Assembly: GCA_020631735.1 (NCBI GenBank)
Contig: CM036160.1
Coordinates: forward strand, 1,658,407 to 1,722,406
DNA from: Saccharum officinarum
Taxonomy: Eukaryota; Streptophyta; Magnoliopsida; Poales; Poaceae
Length of the DNA stretch: 64,000 nt
Direction: 5' to 3'
In this document: in pieces, positions 59,626 to 64,000 of the stretch
How positions within the stretch are numbered: the first letter of the stretch is position 1
Layout of the letters: each line of letters opens with the position of its first letter
Notes under the pieces: generated by a model
The model's input: the letters and a program-made list of their open reading frames with translations, nothing else
The model's database searches: none
Told to the model about the DNA's origin: nothing
Translations under genes and position numbers: made by a program

Positions 59626-62358
59626 TGTAACACCCTAAAATTTTGAAAAGAAGAAAAATAGGAGAGATATGATTTTTGTATATTTTTGTGAGCACGCAAA
59701 CTTAGAATAATAATAATTTTTATAAATTTAAAATCAAATATAAGTGTAGAAACATGATTGAGCATTCATGCTGCTGCATTTGAAGTTTTGTATTGAGTGG
59801 TTTAAATCAAATTCAAATTTGATTTGAAAATCAATTGAAAAATGAATTTGAAAAATTGGAAAAAGATTTCTTATTCTCTCTCTGCTCTCGGGCCGGTTTT
59901 CTTCACGGCCCAGCGCGTGCGGCCCGCTCTTCACTCTTCCCCCGCGCCCGCATCCTTCTCCTGGGCCGGGCCCAAGTCGCGGCTGCTGGCCGTCTTCACG
60001 CGCGCGTGGCAGCGTTCCGCACCGAGTCGCTGACGAGTGGGTCCCACCTGTCAGTGACCGCCTTCCCTTTCCTTTCTTCTTTCTCCGGCTCTTTCCATCG
60101 ACGAACACCGCCTTCCTCTCTCTAACCGATTCGGTGATTCGAATCCGCCTCCAATCTCCCTCCCTTCCTTACTTAGCGACGCCTCCGGGCTATAAAACGG
60201 AACCCCGTGACTCCCCGCTTCTCATTGAGCCGCTAAGACCCTAGCCTCGACATCCCGGGAAGGTCACCGTCGGAGCTCCGCCTCCACCGCCGTCTTGCCG
60301 AGCTAGCCGCCGCCCTCCGGTTGCTCTCCAGTTTCGTTCTCGCGCGGGGTAAGGTCACGATGATGCGCTCTTTCTTTTGGTGCATTTGGTTTGTCGAATG
60401 GTGCTCGGTATGGTCATCTTCTCAAGCTCCGGCGAGCTCGGGCTCCATCCGGCCATGGCGCCGCCGTCGGGGTTACTGTAGCCGCCGGCGTTCTCTTTTT
60501 CCCTCACACCGATCCGATCGGAACCGTCCGTTTTAAATCGGACGACTGCTATTTGACGATACCGGTTCGGCCGACAAATTTGCTAAAGAGTCCCTGAGAT
60601 TTTTAAATATAGAACCCGCGGTCCGAAGCGTAAACCAGAAAATACGTTTTGATTAAATGAAAACGTAATTCGTCTCGGTAAATGAAAAATACGTTTTCTG
60701 ATATTTACAGTTTTGTCATTTAATTTGTTTTAGTCGTAGAATCTTCGTTTTAACTCCGATTTGGTCCATTCAAATTGCGTTAGATTCATATTTGCGAGCT
60801 CTATGTAACTATACAACTGTACAGTAGGTTTGGATTAATTTATTTTCGAGTTTTTAATTAAAGTAATTATTTATCTATAGGAAATCTTCGTAAATTCATA
60901 ACTTTGTCGTTTTAGCTCCGTTTTTCGTGATCTTTGCGTCTGTGTGATCCTAGCGAGTTGTAGATTCGTTTTAAAGACTTTTTATCTTATTTTCTTACTG
61001 TTGGTGTATTGTTCTAATTATAGTCTTGTTTGTCTATGCATGATTGCCTCTGGATGAATGTTGTTGCTATTGTTGATCGAGTATAGACGGTGAGCAATTC
61101 GTTGTAGATCAAGAGTTTTACTACGAACAAGATCACCAGGACCAGTTTGAGCAAGGCAAGTATAGCATGGGATTATCCTTGTTGTCCTATTCATATTAAG
61201 CAAATAATATCATTATGCATATATTCCTTGTTAAGGATGACTTAGTATTGATCTTATTCCTTGATACCTTTTATACTGCATGGATTAGTATTGCTAGTGC
61301 TCAACTTGAACTATGATCATGTAATTTGACTAATGGAATATGCAATAAACATTAAAAGATGATTTTATTACTAGAGCATGGGGTTACTTTGGTGCTCTTG
61401 TTACTCTCCATAAGGACTCATCTATAAGCGAAAATCCAGGATTTACAGTACAACTGTGAGGGCTAAAATGGCTCTGGCTTTAGTCATATAGAAGGACCTT
61501 TTCTAGCTTGTTAGAGGTATTCCTTTATGGCGTAAGAATGGCTTGACGAATCGGGTATAGTGCGGCCTCTGTCCTCATGTGTATAGGCTGCGCGCTATTG
61601 TGCCATCAGGAAGGGGGGCTCTACATCTGTTTGCCGAGTGAAATCTAATGGCCCTAACTTATTAGACGAACCTTCGAAAGACTTCATAGTGAACCCTGCC
61701 GACCTTCCTTGGAAGTGGGTCAAGAGATTAGCTACCTCGGGTGAAAGGGTAAATCACGACTCACAGTGAAAGTGTACAACCTCTACAGAGTGTAAAACTG
61801 TTATAACAGCCGTGCTCACGGTCACGAGTGGCCTTGGACCCTTATGGAATAGTGGATCATTAATAATGAATATGTTTTTGCTATTCGTTAATCATTTCAC
61901 ATGGATCATATGTTTATTGATTATATTGAGACACTTTGATATCATTGAAATACTGAATTAATGCTATATAAAAGCTACATGCTGATAAACCTATGTTATG
62001 CCTTTGAGCCTCATGAACCCCATGTTACATTTGTTGAGTACGAGATGTACTTACGCTTGTTTATTTTTTTTTACTTGGATAAAAATCCCGGATGGGTAAC
62101 AGATGGTGCAAGTAGTGACTACTTCTACTTTCCGGAGGATTACTAGACTTGCTGTCAACCAGTCAATGTGCCTGTGATTGGAGCTACCACGAGAGTTTTT
62201 ATATTTCCGCTATATTATTGTAAAGACTATGTGTTATTAACCGTGATGTAATAACATTTGTGATGATACATCCTTTATAATTTGTTAACTTATGTGTGAT
62301 TGATCTCTGGGCACACATAAGGGTATGCATTCCATTTGGTCGATAAATGGGTGTGACA
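59626..62358 (+). repeat. 3' LTR of element B
   Basis: Pairs with 50681-53419. Visible differences are scattered transitions and short indels, the largest a loss of about 12 bp before ACTAGAGCATGG (near 61370). Confidence 0.95.
61781..61821 (+). promoter_or_regulatory. Three adjacent palindromes in 3' LTR of element B
   Basis: CTCTACAGAG (one mismatch at the centre), CTGTTATAACAG (61798-61809), CCGTGCTCACGG (61810-61821). Confidence 0.55.
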
Positions 62359-62363
62359 TGAAC
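62359..62363 (+). other. Target-site duplication of element B, right
   Basis: TGAAC, identical to 50676-50680. Confidence 0.93.
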
Positions 62364-62469
62364 AAAAGTGCATGATTAGTATGACAACGTCAAATTTCTT
62401 ACTTTCTTACTTTCTTGAATGGAACTGTGAAGCAGCAGGGCTATTGGTCATCAACTATAATTTCTTTCT

Positions 62470-64000
<1,531 letters not shown>

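Larger units (their letters stand above)
50681..62358 (+). mobile_element. Full-length Ty3/gypsy chromovirus, element B (11.7 kb)
   Basis: LTRs 50681-53419 and 59626-62358, primer site 53423-53434, an extra ORF (53609-54468), gag, pol and polypurine tract, flanked by TGAAC on both sides. LTR length, domain order and chromodomain-like tail fit the Tekay lineage. LTRs look about 99% identical by eye, so the insertion is young, yet the coding part has two frameshifts and five stops, so it must have moved using proteins of another copy. It lies in an intron of the GH1 gene, 24 bp upstream of an exon, in opposite orientation. Confidence 0.96.

Overview
The window is plant nuclear DNA from a grass, most likely a panicoid of the sorghum/sugarcane/maize group. 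The evidence is long-LTR Ty3 chromoviruses with TGTAACACCC/GGGTGTGACA termini, grass-type MITEs, a monocot-type GH1 beta-glucosidase, an NLR-type LRR region and a grass receptor-like kinase. It is a scaffold of three contigs joined by two 100-N gaps (17491-17590 and 45433-45532). Most of it is transposable elements, often nested. Every host gene I can recognise is broken.

Contig 1 (1-17490) opens inside a Ty3/gypsy chromovirus (element A) with an open pol frame and its 3' LTR (3295-6143). Next come small DNA transposons, including a 276-bp hAT MITE with a perfect 8-bp target duplication, and a repeat array with exon-like units (about 8.9-10.3 kb). A minus-strand LINE (about 10.5-14.3 kb) is split by a MITE and a CACTA remnant. 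The contig ends in another long LTR (D, from 14320) cut by the first gap.

Contig 2 (17591-45432) opens in an LTR of a third family (C), ending at 21470. It then holds a hAT transposase fragment, a five-exon receptor-like kinase pseudogene (24.1-25.5 kb, minus) and an inverted copy of the 8.9-10.3 kb exon-like array upstream of that kinase. A full-length Ty1/copia element (31908-37304, target duplication GGCGG) lies inside a small F-box gene. Further right are a copia gag fossil, the LRR part of an NLR gene cut by a CACTA end (39.5-41.1 kb), and a hAT transposase pseudogene (43.6-44.9 kb).

Contig 3 (45533-64000) opens with family C LTR sequence in the opposite orientation, ending at 48541. 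Its outer 5-bp flank matches the flank of the contig 2 copy, suggesting the two are ends of one insertion and that contig 3 is inverted relative to contig 2. The rest of contig 3 is a minus-strand GH1 beta-glucosidase pseudogene (48.7-64.0 kb) whose intron holds a complete chromovirus (element B, 50681-62358, target duplication TGAAC). Element B carries an extra ORF upstream of gag whose N-terminus resembles the histone H3 tail.

The genes do not form a pathway. The window records recurrent insertion and decay around defence-type genes (NLR, receptor kinase, beta-glucosidase, F-box). The less expected signals are the H3-like motif, three adjacent palindromes conserved in the LTRs of families A, B and C, the apparent contig inversion, and the inverted exon-array duplication.
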